Of a stretch of DNA of 64,000 nucleotides, positions 26,242-35,671 are shown in pieces. The notes below the pieces were generated by a model. It made no database searches and was not told the origin of the DNA. It was given only the letters and a program-made list of their open reading frames with translations. Made by a program: the position numbers and the translations under genes. Source of the DNA: Streptomyces aquilus (GTDB lineage: Bacteria > Actinomycetota > Actinomycetes > Streptomycetales > Streptomycetaceae); assembly GCF_003955715.1 (NCBI RefSeq), contig NZ_CP034463.1, forward strand, positions 1,612,001 through 1,676,000, given 5' to 3'. How positions within the stretch are numbered: the stretch's first letter is position 1; each line of letters starts with the position of its first letter.

Positions 26242-27072
26242 GTGATGACCCGTTCCGTGCGTCGGACCCGTCGGACGACGCAGGTGGCCGGCCTCGGTGC
26301 CGCCGCCCTGCTGGCGCTGACCGCCTGCTCGTCCTCCGACGACGACTCCGCCGGCACGTCCGACCCCTCCGGCTCCGCCTCGGCCTCCGGCAAGCTGTCC
26401 GGCGAGGTCACCGTGTTCGCCGCGGCCTCGCTGAAGGAGAGCTTCGAGACGCTGGGCAAGGAGTTCGAGAAGGCCCACCCCGGTACGAAGGTCACCTTCA
26501 GCTTCGGCGGCAGCGACGCGCTCGCCGCGAGCATCACCGGCGGTGCCCCGGCGGACGTCTTCGCCTCCGCCAGCCCCAAGACCATGAAGATCGTGACGGA
26601 CGCGGGCGACAACGCCGGCGAGCCGGCCACGTTCGTGCGCAACCAGCTGGAGATCGCCACGCTGCCGGGCAACCCCGACAAGGTCGCCTCCCTCAAGGAC
26701 CTCACCGGCTCGGACCTGAAGGTCGTCCTGTGCGACAAGACGGTGCCGTGCGGGGCGGCCGCCGAGAAGGCCCTGGCGGCGAGCGAGCTGAAGCTCACCC
26801 CGGTCTCCTACGAGGAGGACGTCAAGTCCGCGCTCAACAAGGTGGTGCTGAAGGAGGCCGACGCCGCGCTCGTCTACAAGACCGATGTGAAGGCCGCGGG
26901 TGACAAGGTGGAGGGCGTGGAGTTCCCCGAGTCCGCCGACGCCGTCAACGACTACCCGATCACCCTGCTGAAGGGGTCGAAGAACACCGCCACCGCCAAG
27001 GCGTTCATCGCGCTGGTGCAGTCCGCCGAGGGGCAGAAGGTGCTGACCTCGGCCGGGTTCCTCAAGCCGTGA
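26242..27072 (+). CDS. modA: Molybdate ABC transporter substrate-binding lipoprotein
   Basis: A 276-aa protein with a lipobox (ALLALTACSS) giving a lipid-anchored Cys near residue 29. A Ser/Asp-rich linker leads into a periplasmic-binding fold. VTVFAAASLKESF and GGSDALAASITGGAPADVFAS carry the serines that bind the oxyanion in ModA proteins. It captures molybdate or tungstate at the cell surface for the permease. The start is the GTG at 26242 or the ATG at 26245, behind GAGGGAG. Its stop overlaps the modB start, so the two are translationally coupled. Confidence 0.93.
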   Translation: MMTRSVRRTRRTTQVAGLGAAALLALTACSSSDDDSAGTSDPSGSASASGKLSGEVTVFAAASLKESFETLGKEFEKAHPGTKVTFSFGGSDALAASITGGAPADVFASASPKTMKIVTDAGDNAGEPATFVRNQLEIATLPGNPDKVASLKDLTGSDLKVVLCDKTVPCGAAAEKALAASELKLTPVSYEEDVKSALNKVVLKEADAALVYKTDVKAAGDKVEGVEFPESADAVNDYPITLLKGSKNTATAKAFIALVQSAEGQKVLTSAGFLKP

Positions 27073-27938
27073 CGTCCCCCGCCTCGGGCAAGGCCGGCGC
27101 CGCCGTGGACACCCTCGGCGGCGGTCCGCGGCGGCGCCGCCCACGCGTGGGCCGTCGTCGGGGTGCCGCTCCGCTGCCGCTCCTCGTGCCCGCGCTGATC
27201 GGCCTGGCGTTCCTCGTCCTGCCGCTGGTCGCCCTGCTGATCCGGGCCCCGTGGCACAGCATGCCCGACCTGCTGACCAGCGCCGAGGTGTGGCAGGCGC
27301 TGCGGTTGTCCCTGGTCTGCGCGACGGCGGCGACCGCGGTGAGCCTGGTGATCGGGGTGCCGCTGGCCTGGCTGCTGGCCCGGGTGGAGTTCCCGGGGCG
27401 GGGGCTAGTACGGGCTCTGGTCACGCTGCCGCTCGTCCTGCCGCCGGTCGTCGGCGGTGTGGCGCTGCTGATGGCGCTGGGCCGCAACGGGGTGGTCGGG
27501 AAGTGGCTGGACTCCTGGTTCGGGGTCACCCTCCCGTTCACCACCACCGGCGTCGTGATCGCGGAGGCGTTCGTCGCGATGCCGTTCCTCGTGATCAGCG
27601 TGGAAGGCACCCTTCGGGCCGCCGACCCGCGCTACGAGGAGGCCGCGACGACGCTCGGCGCCTCGCGCTTCACGGCGTTCCGCCGGGTCACCCTGCCCCT
27701 CATCGCGCCCGGTGTCGCCGCCGGCGCCGTCCTGGCCTGGGCGCGGGCCCTCGGCGAGTTCGGCGCGACGATCACCTTCGCCGGCAACTTCCCCGGCCGC
27801 ACCCAGACCATGCCACTGGCCGTCTACCTCGCCCTCCAGAACGACCCGGAGGCCGCCATCGCCCTCAGCCTGGTGCTGCTCGCCGTGTCGATCGCGGTCC
27901 TGGCGGGCCTGCGCGACCGCTGGATGACCGCCTCATGA
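27069..27938 (+). CDS. modB: Molybdate ABC transporter permease
   Basis: A 289-aa inner-membrane permease with about six helices and the conserved EAA loop (EEAATTLGASRFTAFRRVTLP) that contacts the ATPase. It begins with GTG overlapping the modA TGA. Its last codons (WMTAS, sequence ATGACCGCCTC) and the ATGA at the stop resemble units of the repeat array that starts exactly here and separates it from modC. Confidence 0.93.
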   Translation: MTSPASGKAGAAVDTLGGGPRRRRPRVGRRRGAAPLPLLVPALIGLAFLVLPLVALLIRAPWHSMPDLLTSAEVWQALRLSLVCATAATAVSLVIGVPLAWLLARVEFPGRGLVRALVTLPLVLPPVVGGVALLMALGRNGVVGKWLDSWFGVTLPFTTTGVVIAEAFVAMPFLVISVEGTLRAADPRYEEAATTLGASRFTAFRRVTLPLIAPGVAAGAVLAWARALGEFGATITFAGNFPGRTQTMPLAVYLALQNDPEAAIALSLVLLAVSIAVLAGLRDRWMTAS

Positions 27939-28397
27939 CCAGCCGCGCCGGACACCCGCCTCACATGGCCGACCGAGCCGGCCGCCCGCGTCATGACCGA
28001 CCGAGCCGGCCGCCCGCCTCACATGACCAGCTGTGCCGGACACCCGCCTCACGACCGCCCCACGCCGGACGACCGGCCCATGACGCGAATGTGTCGGGAG
28101 CCCGCCTCACGACCGACCCACGCCGGACAGCCGCCCCACGACCCGACCATGCCGGACGACTGCCCCACCACCCCACCATGCCGGACGACCGCCCACGACC
28201 CGACCGTGCCGGACGCCCGCCTCACGACCGTCCCGTGCCGCACGACCGCCCCACGACCCGGCCATGCGGGAAGACCGGCCCCACGACCCCGCCATGCCGG
28301 ACGCCCGCCCCACGACCCCACCATGCCGGACGACCGGCCCCATGATCCGACCGTGCCGAACGACCGCCCCTCGACTTACCCCTCTGGACGACCGCCC
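27935..28397 (+). repeat. Degenerate 24-33 bp tandem array between modB and modC
   Basis: About sixteen head-to-tail units, mostly 29-30 bp, fill the whole gap. Unit starts fall at 27935, 27965, 27993, 28023, 28053, 28080, 28111, 28140, about 28173, 28197, 28226, 28255, 28285, 28314, 28344 and 28371. Units run from ATGACC or GACC through CCGGACGACCG to CCCCAC. The first unit starts at the ATG overlapping the modB stop and the last ends at the modC ATG. Two frames stay open through it, but composition does not look like a conserved protein. No other gene is seen in this stretch. Confidence 0.88.
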
Positions 28398-29486
<1,089 letters not shown>

Positions 29487-29681
29487 GCGAGCTCCCGGAA
29501 CTCGGCTTCCCCGCACGGCAGTCGACGGCGTACCAGGGCCGCGCACCCGGCGCTGCCGCCGAACCGCACGGTCGAACGAGATGATCACTCGATCGTGAGT
29601 TCCTCCGGGCCGGCACCCGCTGGGCGGCGATGCTCGAAGGGACGGGCGCGCGACCGGCGTCCGGAAGTTCGGCGGGTGGGG

Positions 29682-29987
29682 ATGAAGTTGACGCGAGAAG
29701 CAGGACGGCGCGAGAGCCTCGACGAGCAGGCGTTACTCCTGGTGGCGGGCCTGGCCGACCTGGCCGTGAGCACGCTGGGGTCGGCCGTGGACACGCTGGG
29801 GTCGGCCATGGGCACGGTCCGGAGTCTGCTGCGGCGTTCGGACGCGGCGGAACTCGCCGCGCAGGCCGAGCAGGACCTCACCGCGCGGGGACGCCTGGTC
29901 CTGGACCGGTATGCGGCCGTACCACCGGCCCACTTGGAGATTCTCGCCCGACAGGCCCTGGCCCGGAAGAGCGCCGGTGAGGACTGA
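29682..29987 (+). CDS. Small TTA-containing protein preceding the polyprenyl synthase
   Basis: A 101-aa charged protein with long helices, likely coiled coil. It has an internal near-duplicate, LGSAVDTLGSAMGTV, in residues about 28-45. Residue 18 is encoded by TTA (29733-29735), the rare leucine codon read by the bldA tRNA in Streptomyces. The ATG at 29682 follows GGCGGG; a GTG at 29676 is an alternative. Its last 11 bases overlap the start of the prenyl synthase gene, so translation of the two is probably coupled. I know no family for it; its place suggests an accessory or regulatory partner of the isoprenoid pair. Confidence 0.7.
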   Translation: MKLTREAGRRESLDEQALLLVAGLADLAVSTLGSAVDTLGSAMGTVRSLLRRSDAAELAAQAEQDLTARGRLVLDRYAAVPPAHLEILARQALARKSAGED

Positions 29988-31032
29988 CCACTGGGAAGCG
30001 GCGACGTTCAAGGCCCGCGTCGACGAGGTGCTGAGCCGGTTCGTGGCCGAGGAGGCGGACCGGTTCGCCGGGATCGATCCTCTACTGGGCCCGGTGGCCG
30101 GGCAGTTGGAGGAGGCGGTGACGCACGGCAAGCGGCTGCGCGCGGCCTTCTGCTACTGGGGCTGGCGCGCCGTGGGGCAGCCGGACTCCGACGCGCTGGT
30201 GCGGGCGGCCGCGTCCATGGAGCTGGTGCACTGCGCGGCCGTCGTCCACGACGACCTCATCGACGACAGCCCCCTGCGACACGGGCGCCCCACGGCGCAC
30301 ATCGCCCTGCGGGACGTCGTAAGGCATCGTCCGCACGCCCCGGCGGCGGCGCGGTCGTTGGCGATGCTGGTGGGTGATCTGCTGATGGCGCTGGCCGGGC
30401 ACCTCTTCGCCACCAGCGGCCTGCCCGCCGCGTATCTCGCCCGCGCCCGGCCTTTGTGGGCGGTGATGGCCCGGGAGCTGATCGCGGGCGAGTGCCTGGA
30501 GATCCTGCGCACGGGTACCGGCCCGGACACCGACGCGTCACTGAAGGTGATCCGCTACAAGACCGCCAAGTACACGGTGGAACAACCGCTGTTGATCGGC
30601 GGCGTTCTGGCCGGAGCCGGCACCCGGCTGCGCGAGGGCTACTCGTCCTACGGGCTGCCCCTGGGCGAGGCCTTCCAGCTCCGGGACGACCTGCTCGGCC
30701 TGTTCGGGGACCCGGCGCACACCGGCAAGGCCAACGCCGACGACGTCGCGGGCCACCGGCCCACGGCCCTGCTGGCGGAGACCTGGCGACTGGCCGGCGA
30801 CGAGGACCGCGAGCGCCTGCGCACCCTGCTGGGCCGGCCCGGCGCGGACCCGGAAACCCTGGACGAGGTCCGCGAACTGATGCGCGCGCTGCGGGCACCC
30901 GACCGTATCGAGGACATGATCAGCGCCCGGGTCGAGGAGTCGCTCGGCGCCCTCGACCAGCTGAATCTCCCACCGCACGCCGCCGCGGCGCTGACCGCGC
31001 TGGCACGGTCGGCGACGAACCGCCTGTCCTGA
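29977..31032 (+). CDS. Polyprenyl diphosphate synthase
   Basis: A 351-aa trans-isoprenyl diphosphate synthase. The first Asp-rich motif is DDLID (92-96, followed by DSPLRHGRPTAH). The second is DDLLGLFGD (237-245). KR at 52-53 and KTAKYTVEQP further on match substrate-binding segments. It condenses IPP with an allylic diphosphate, probably to C15-C20 or longer; chain length cannot be fixed reliably from the residues before the first motif. The GTG at 29977 lies inside the upstream TTA gene (11-bp overlap). The MpaB/Lcp-like oxygenase gene follows 40 bp later with a good ribosome site, implying one operon. Confidence 0.9.
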   Translation: MRTDHWEAATFKARVDEVLSRFVAEEADRFAGIDPLLGPVAGQLEEAVTHGKRLRAAFCYWGWRAVGQPDSDALVRAAASMELVHCAAVVHDDLIDDSPLRHGRPTAHIALRDVVRHRPHAPAAARSLAMLVGDLLMALAGHLFATSGLPAAYLARARPLWAVMARELIAGECLEILRTGTGPDTDASLKVIRYKTAKYTVEQPLLIGGVLAGAGTRLREGYSSYGLPLGEAFQLRDDLLGLFGDPAHTGKANADDVAGHRPTALLAETWRLAGDEDRERLRTLLGRPGADPETLDEVRELMRALRAPDRIEDMISARVEESLGALDQLNLPPHAAAALTALARSATNRLS

Positions 31033-31072
31033 AGCGACCCCGGGCACCCCCCGGACGACAAGGAGCATTGCC

Positions 31073-32236
31073 ATGACCCGCACCGAGGCCTCGATGGACG
31101 CCCTGCGGCAGACCGGGGACGAACTCGCGGACGCCACCGTCGCCACGCTGTTCGAACGGGGCGAGGTGGGCACGTTCAACTCCCTGATGCGGTACGTCTC
31201 CACGGCCGGCGCTCCCCTGCCGGACGGGCTGCCCGAGGTCGCACGGGAGTACCTCGAAGCCACGCGCGTCCCGCCGGGCTGGGTGGACTGGTCGGAGATG
31301 GAGAAGGCCCGGCTGTTCTTCATCGACAACAACGTGCACGTCTCCACCGCGCTGTCCTTCGCCGCCATGCCCGCCTGCTACGTCGTCCCGCATGTGGCGA
31401 GGCTGCTGTCGGCCACGCACGGGCTGAAGTACCCCGCCAAACGGATGGCGGAGACCGGCCAGTTCACCGTCCGCCTCATGCAGCCCGACGCCTTCGAGTC
31501 GGGCAGCCGCTTCATCCCGGCCGCCCAGAAGGTCCGCCTGCTGCACGCCTCCATCCGGCACCATCTGCGGCGCGAGAACCGCTGGGACGTCGACGCCTTG
31601 GGGGTGCCGATCTGTCAGGAGGACATGATCGGCGGGCAGATGTTCTTCTCCCTGCTCGTGCTGGACAGCCTGCACCGCCTCGGCATCCACATGTCCCAGG
31701 AAGGCGCGGAGGCCTACTACTACGCGTGGCGGGTGGTGGGAGCGATGCTCGGCGTGGACCAGGACGCGGTCCCCAAGTCCCTCGACGACGCCCGCCAGTT
31801 CCTCGACCTCTACATGATCCGGCACATGGGCCCGTCCGAGGAGGGCGCGCACCTGACCCGCCAACTCATCGATCTGTACGAGGAGATCGTCCCCGGCACG
31901 TTCTTCGACCCGATCGTGTCCGCGCTGATCCGCCATCTCGTCGGCGACACCTGCGCCGACTGGCTGGAGGTGCCGCACACTCCGTGGGACACCGTGGTCA
32001 AGGCCGTACCCCACCTCCTGGGCGTCCTGGAGTCGATCGAGGACCGCTCCCCGCTCGGCGCCTGGGCCCTGGACCGCCTGGGCCACCTCACCACGGTCTT
32101 CGAACTGTCCTCCCTGACGCGCGGCCGGGTGATGCACTACGCCATCCCGGAACACCTCAAGAAGGACTACGGCGTACCGGGCACGATCCCCCGCACCCAG
32201 CGCTGGGTTCCGCCGGTCGGCGTGTCGGGCCGATGA
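31073..32236 (+). CDS. MpaB/latex-clearing-protein-like oxygenase (DUF2236)
   Basis: A 387-aa protein of the oxygenase MpaB family, which includes the b-type cytochrome rubber oxygenases. Arg124 and Thr128 (PAKRMAETGQFT) and His158 (KVRLLHASIRHH) have the same spacing, 4 and 34 residues, as the Arg, Thr and axial His I recall from latex-clearing proteins. His158 is therefore the likely haem ligand. No signal peptide is visible, so it should act in the cytoplasm or at the membrane. Following directly on a prenyl synthase, the natural substrate is a polyprenyl chain cleaved or oxidised at a double bond. AAGGAG precedes the ATG. Confidence 0.82.
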   Translation: MTRTEASMDALRQTGDELADATVATLFERGEVGTFNSLMRYVSTAGAPLPDGLPEVAREYLEATRVPPGWVDWSEMEKARLFFIDNNVHVSTALSFAAMPACYVVPHVARLLSATHGLKYPAKRMAETGQFTVRLMQPDAFESGSRFIPAAQKVRLLHASIRHHLRRENRWDVDALGVPICQEDMIGGQMFFSLLVLDSLHRLGIHMSQEGAEAYYYAWRVVGAMLGVDQDAVPKSLDDARQFLDLYMIRHMGPSEEGAHLTRQLIDLYEEIVPGTFFDPIVSALIRHLVGDTCADWLEVPHTPWDTVVKAVPHLLGVLESIEDRSPLGAWALDRLGHLTTVFELSSLTRGRVMHYAIPEHLKKDYGVPGTIPRTQRWVPPVGVSGR

Positions 32237-32269
32237 GTTCGCCCGTTGCCCGAAGTCTTCCCTTGGACA

Positions 32270-32287
32270 GCCCCGCCCGCTCGGGGC
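32270..32287 (+). terminator. Small hairpin after the oxygenase gene
   Basis: Arms GCCCCG (32270-32275) and CGGGGC (32282-32287) with a 6-base loop lie between the oxygenase stop and the next gene. It is a short stem and may mark the end of the isoprenoid operon. Confidence 0.4.
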
Positions 32288-32308
32288 AGCGAGGGAGAGG
32301 AAAGCAGG

Positions 32309-32896
32309 ATGAACAGTCTGATTCGGCTGTACATGTCGATGTCGCTCGACGGCTTTGTCGCCGGCCCGGACGACCGGCCGGGGCAGGAGCTCGGACGGGA
32401 CGGCGGACGGCTCTTCAACTGGCTCGACGACCGGGAGTCCGACGGCCCCAGCGGCCAGGTCTACCGCGAGGCGCTGGCGACCGGCGCGGTGATCTCCGGC
32501 CGGCGCACCTTCGAACTCGCCGGGCGCTGGCAGGGCGACCACCACGACGGCGTGCCGATCTTCGTCCTCACCCACCAGGTGGCGGACGGGGACGTCCCAC
32601 CCGGCCACGCGCGATTCGTCACCGATGTCGACGACTGCGCCCGCCAGGCCCGCGCCGCCGCCGGCCACCGGCCGGTCATGGTCCACGGGGCGGGCGCGGC
32701 GCAGGCACTGCTGCGCGCCGGGCAGCTGGACGAGATGGAGATCCACCTGGTCCCGGTCCTCCTCGGGGAAGGACGGCGGCTGTTCGAGCACCTGGGCGCC
32801 GCTCACATCGAACTCGACCTCGTCCGACGCCTCGACGACCGGGACGTCACCCATCTGCGCTACCGGGTGCGGCGATCCGAGGAGGCGGCTGCGTGA
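32309..32896 (+). CDS. RibD-C/dihydrofolate-reductase-fold protein
   Basis: A 195-aa protein of the DHFR-like RibD C-terminal group common in actinobacteria (YMSMSLDGFVAGPDDRPG at the start; VISGRRTFE; MVHGAGAAQALLRAGQLDEM; VPVLLGEGRRLF). It probably binds NADPH and reduces a pterin-like or unknown substrate; true folate activity is unlikely. The ATG at 32309 has GGGAGAGGAAAG upstream. Its stop overlaps the GTG of the VOC gene (GTGA), so the two are coupled. Whether it belongs to the isoprenoid operon 72 bp upstream is uncertain. Confidence 0.83.
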   Translation: MNSLIRLYMSMSLDGFVAGPDDRPGQELGRDGGRLFNWLDDRESDGPSGQVYREALATGAVISGRRTFELAGRWQGDHHDGVPIFVLTHQVADGDVPPGHARFVTDVDDCARQARAAAGHRPVMVHGAGAAQALLRAGQLDEMEIHLVPVLLGEGRRLFEHLGAAHIELDLVRRLDDRDVTHLRYRVRRSEEAAA

Positions 32897-33306
32897 AGAC
32901 GCTCTTCGTCTCCTACCGCGTCAGCGACCTCGCCCGCTCGCTGGCGTTCTACACGGCCCTGGGCTATGCCGAACTGGGCCGGGTCGAACTCGGCGGCGGG
33001 GCTCGCCTCGTCCTCCTCACCTTCCCCGGCGAACCGGCGGCCTCGCTGGAACTGGTCCACCGCCCCGACGCCGCACCGGTCGACGTGGGCACCGGTTTCG
33101 ACCACCTCGCGATCCAGGTGGACGCGCTCGCCAGCACCCTCGACACGCTGACCGCAGCGGGTCTGCGGCCCGGACCCCTCCAGTACCCGGGCGGCCCGCA
33201 GGGCCCCAAGACCTCGTGGCTCACCGACCCGGACGGCTATCGGATCGAGCTGGTGGAGTGGCCACCCGGACATCCCGACGGCATCACAGCGGCAGACTTC
33301 GCGTGA
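32893..33306 (+). CDS. VOC-superfamily (glyoxalase/bleomycin-resistance fold) protein
   Basis: A 137-aa protein with the paired beta-alpha-beta-beta-beta fold (FVSYRVSDLARSLAFYTALG ... GFDHLAIQVD ... WLTDPDGYRIELVEWPP). Metal-ligand-type residues, His near 75 and Glu near 118, are present, so it may be a metal-dependent lyase, dioxygenase or isomerase. The ending DPDGYRIELVEW is close to lactoylglutathione lyase. It is translationally coupled to the RibD-like reductase, suggesting a two-step redox or detoxification function. Confidence 0.83.
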   Translation: MKTLFVSYRVSDLARSLAFYTALGYAELGRVELGGGARLVLLTFPGEPAASLELVHRPDAAPVDVGTGFDHLAIQVDALASTLDTLTAAGLRPGPLQYPGGPQGPKTSWLTDPDGYRIELVEWPPGHPDGITAADFA

Positions 33307-33342
33307 CCACCGGCACAGCACTCCACGTGGCCCTTCGAAGAC

Positions 33343-33359
33343 ACGGCCGTCTCGGCCGT
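33343..33359. terminator. Hairpin between convergent VOC and methyltransferase genes
   Basis: Arms ACGGCCG (33343-33349) and CGGCCGT (33353-33359) with a 3-base loop sit in the 61-bp convergent gap. It is likely a short bidirectional terminator. Confidence 0.5.
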
Positions 33360-33367
33360 CGCCCCAG

Positions 33368-34159
33368 TCAGCCCGGCTTGACCGCCCGCGTCGCAAAGTA
33401 GTGCGACATGTACGCAGCGGATGCGTTGGACTGGTGCGGCGCCTCCGCGAAGCCGGTGAGGACGAACCCCGCGGCGAGTTGCCCGCCGATCTGGTCGGTG
33501 AGGGTGTGGCTGTATTCCAGGGCGGCGTCCGCGCCGAACTTCGCGGCGCGTTCCTCGGCGGTGTACTGCGTGACATCGCTGTAGGGCAGCTTGTGCACGA
33601 CGATCAGCTCGCCACGCTCGTCGAGCGCCTCGTGGTCGAACAGGTACGCGTCCGGGTTGAGGAAGCCCGCGAGCAGGGTTCCGCCCGGTCGCAGGACTCG
33701 GAAGCACTCACGCCACACCGGTGCCAACTCCGGGACGAACAGGTTGGAGACCGGATGGAACACGACGTCGAAGACCGCGTCACCGAAAGCGCTGAGGTCG
33801 CGCATGTCGCCCAGGACGGTACGCAGCTCGAGTCCGTCACGTGCCGCCACCATCTGGTCCTGACCGAGCTGGCGGGGCGAGTTGTCGAACACGGTGACCC
33901 GCGCCCCGGTGGCGGCGAGGATCGGTCCCTGCTGGCCCCCGCCGGAGGCCAGGCACAACACGTCCTTGCCGGTCAGATCCGCCGGCAGCCAGGAGCGGTC
34001 GACGGGCTCATGCCCGATGAGAACGATCGACCAGTCACCCGTGCGGGCCCGCTCGACCGCCTCGGCACTCACCGGCCTCGACCACTCGTTGCCCTCTTGG
34101 ACGTACTTGTCCCAGGCGGCCCGATTGTGGGCAGCCGGGTCGACCCCCATGTCCCGCAC
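33368..34159 (-). CDS. SAM-dependent methyltransferase
   Basis: About 263 aa. A class I methyltransferase fold: motif I DVLCLASGGGQQGPILAATG, acidic end of strand 2 VTVFDNS, motif at VFDVVFHPVSNLF, and VLRPGGTLLAGF. The whole matches the Methyltransf_11/25 type acting on small molecules; the substrate is unknown. The GTG at 34159 is preferred because GGGAG lies six bases upstream; the longer frame would add a low-complexity segment. It is divergent from an MFS gene with 179 bp between them. Confidence 0.83.
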   Translation of the reverse strand: MRDMGVDPAAHNRAAWDKYVQEGNEWSRPVSAEAVERARTGDWSIVLIGHEPVDRSWLPADLTGKDVLCLASGGGQQGPILAATGARVTVFDNSPRQLGQDQMVAARDGLELRTVLGDMRDLSAFGDAVFDVVFHPVSNLFVPELAPVWRECFRVLRPGGTLLAGFLNPDAYLFDHEALDERGELIVVHKLPYSDVTQYTAEERAAKFGADAALEYSHTLTDQIGGQLAAGFVLTGFAEAPHQSNASAAYMSHYFATRAVKPG

Positions 34160-34303
34160 GTTCAACTCCCTGCTACGACCGAGTTCAGTGCGCCAGCCAA
34201 CACGATCGCAGGGTGTGGCCTCAACGAAATTAGCTTCCGGCAAGCGGCGACGTATCGGCGCACTACCAAGACCACCGACCTCACCCCGCTCACCCGAACA
34301 CCC

Positions 34304-34332
34304 TTGCCCACAACCGAGCACACCCCTACCCT
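34304..34332 (+). promoter_or_regulatory. Leaderless promoter for the YbjJ-like MFS gene
   Basis: TTGCCC (34304-34309), an exact 17-bp spacer and TACCCT (34327-34332). The GTG start at 34339 is six bases after the -10, and no ribosome site is visible. Confidence 0.55.
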
Positions 34333-34338
34333 GAGTTT

Positions 34339-35547
34339 GTGCCGCCAATAAACAAACCCCGAACGCACAACGCCGTGCCGGGCCACTCCCCCACCGACCT
34401 CAGCCGCCTCCGCACCACCCTCACCGTCTTCTTCGCCCTCGACGGCTTCATCTTCGCCGGGTGGGTCGTCCGCATCCCCGACATCAAAGAGCAGACCAAC
34501 GCCTCCGCCACGACCCTCGGTCTCGCCCTCCTCGGCGTCTCCGCGGGCGCCGTCGTCACGATGATCCTCACCGGCCGCCTCTGCCGCCGCTACGGCAACC
34601 ACCAGGTCACCGTCGTCTGCGCCGTTCTGCTCTGCCTCAGCGTCGCGCTCCCGCCCCTCACCCACTCCGCCCTCGCGCTGGGTGCCGTGCTCCTGGTCTT
34701 CGGCAGCGCGTACGGCGGGATCAACGTCGCCTTCAACAGCGCCGCGGTCGACCTCGTGCACGCCCTGCGGCGCCCGATCATGCCCAGCTTCCACGCCGCC
34801 TTCAGCCTCGGCGGCATGGCCGGCGCCGGGCTGGGCGCGCTGGTCGCCGGTGCGCTCTCCCCCACCTGGCACCTGCTCGGCCTCACCGCACTCGGCCTGC
34901 TGGTCACCGCCTTCACCGGCCGCGCCCTCCTGCGCATCCCGCCCCCCGCACCACCGCGGGACACTCCCCAGGCATCACCCCGAGCGCACCGGCCGGGTGC
35001 CGGCACCCGCCCCCTCGTGCTGACCTTCGGGCTGATCGCCCTCTGCACGGCCTACGGCGAGGGCGCCCTGGCCGACTGGAGCGCTCTGCACCTCAAACAG
35101 GACCTGGATGTCACCGCCGGTATGGCCGCCGCCGGTTACTCCTGCTTCGCTCTCGCCATGACCATCGGCCGTCTCACCGGCACCCGCCTGCTCGAACGGC
35201 TCGGCCAGACCCGCACCCTCGTGGCCGGCGGCACGACCGCCGCGATCGGCATGCTGCTCGGCGCTCTCGCCCCCGCCCTGTGGATCGCGCTCGTCGGCTT
35301 CGTGATCACCGGTCTCGGGCTGGCCAACCTCTTCCCGGTCGCCATCGAACGCGCCGGCACGCTCGCCGGGCCCGACGGGGTGGCGATCGCCTCCACTCTC
35401 GGCTACGGCGGCATGCTCCTCGGACCTCCCGCCATCGGCTTCATGGCCGACTGGTTCTCCCTGCCCCTCGCGCTCACCAGCGTGGCGGTGCTGGCCGCGA
35501 CGGCAGCCGCCATCGCCCTCCTCACGCACCGCGCGACGCACCGTTGA
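34339..35547 (+). CDS. MFS transporter (YbjJ-like)
   Basis: A 402-aa protein with twelve predicted helices. The N-terminal half shows FFALDGFIFAGWVVRIPDIK and the loop GRLCRRYGNHQV. The conserved YGGINVAFNSAAVDL and PSFHAAFSLGG segments match the inner-membrane protein YbjJ group, whose substrate is unknown. The GTG at 34339 appears leaderless. It is divergent from a methyltransferase gene, so a modified small molecule might be its cargo, but this is only positional inference. Confidence 0.85.
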   Translation: MPPINKPRTHNAVPGHSPTDLSRLRTTLTVFFALDGFIFAGWVVRIPDIKEQTNASATTLGLALLGVSAGAVVTMILTGRLCRRYGNHQVTVVCAVLLCLSVALPPLTHSALALGAVLLVFGSAYGGINVAFNSAAVDLVHALRRPIMPSFHAAFSLGGMAGAGLGALVAGALSPTWHLLGLTALGLLVTAFTGRALLRIPPPAPPRDTPQASPRAHRPGAGTRPLVLTFGLIALCTAYGEGALADWSALHLKQDLDVTAGMAAAGYSCFALAMTIGRLTGTRLLERLGQTRTLVAGGTTAAIGMLLGALAPALWIALVGFVITGLGLANLFPVAIERAGTLAGPDGVAIASTLGYGGMLLGPPAIGFMADWFSLPLALTSVAVLAATAAAIALLTHRATHR

Positions 35548-35624
35548 GCGGATGATCGGGCGCGTCCGTCGATCCGCCGAAGATCCCCCAGCCCACCCCC
35601 CAACCCCTGCCTTCCGCGCGCACT

Positions 35625-35671
35625 CGATACGACAGACTCACCCCCGCACCCGATACGGCAGACTCACCCCC
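35625..35671 (+). repeat. 21-bp direct repeat at the start of the TIGR03083-type gene
   Basis: CGATACGACAGACTCACCCCC (35625-35645; G in place of A at position 8 in the second copy) recurs at 35651-35671, ending on the base before the ATG at 35672. The 26-bp period could give a regulator same-face or near-same-face binding, or reflect a local duplication of promoter sequence. Confidence 0.6.

Noticed and set aside
27935..28345. A 136-codon gene starting at the ATG that overlaps the modB stop
   Set aside because: The frame is open only because the GC-rich repeats lack stops. The peptide is a Pro/His/Arg repeat with no family features, and the modC frame is equally open.
27935..28397. CRISPR array
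   Set aside because: Units are 24-33 bp, degenerate and contiguous, with no spacer/repeat alternation and no cas genes nearby.
29487..29681. A regulatory palindrome near GATCACTCGATCGTGAG
   Set aside because: Only four-base arms are paired (TCAC/GTGA). This is too weak to claim in GC-rich DNA.
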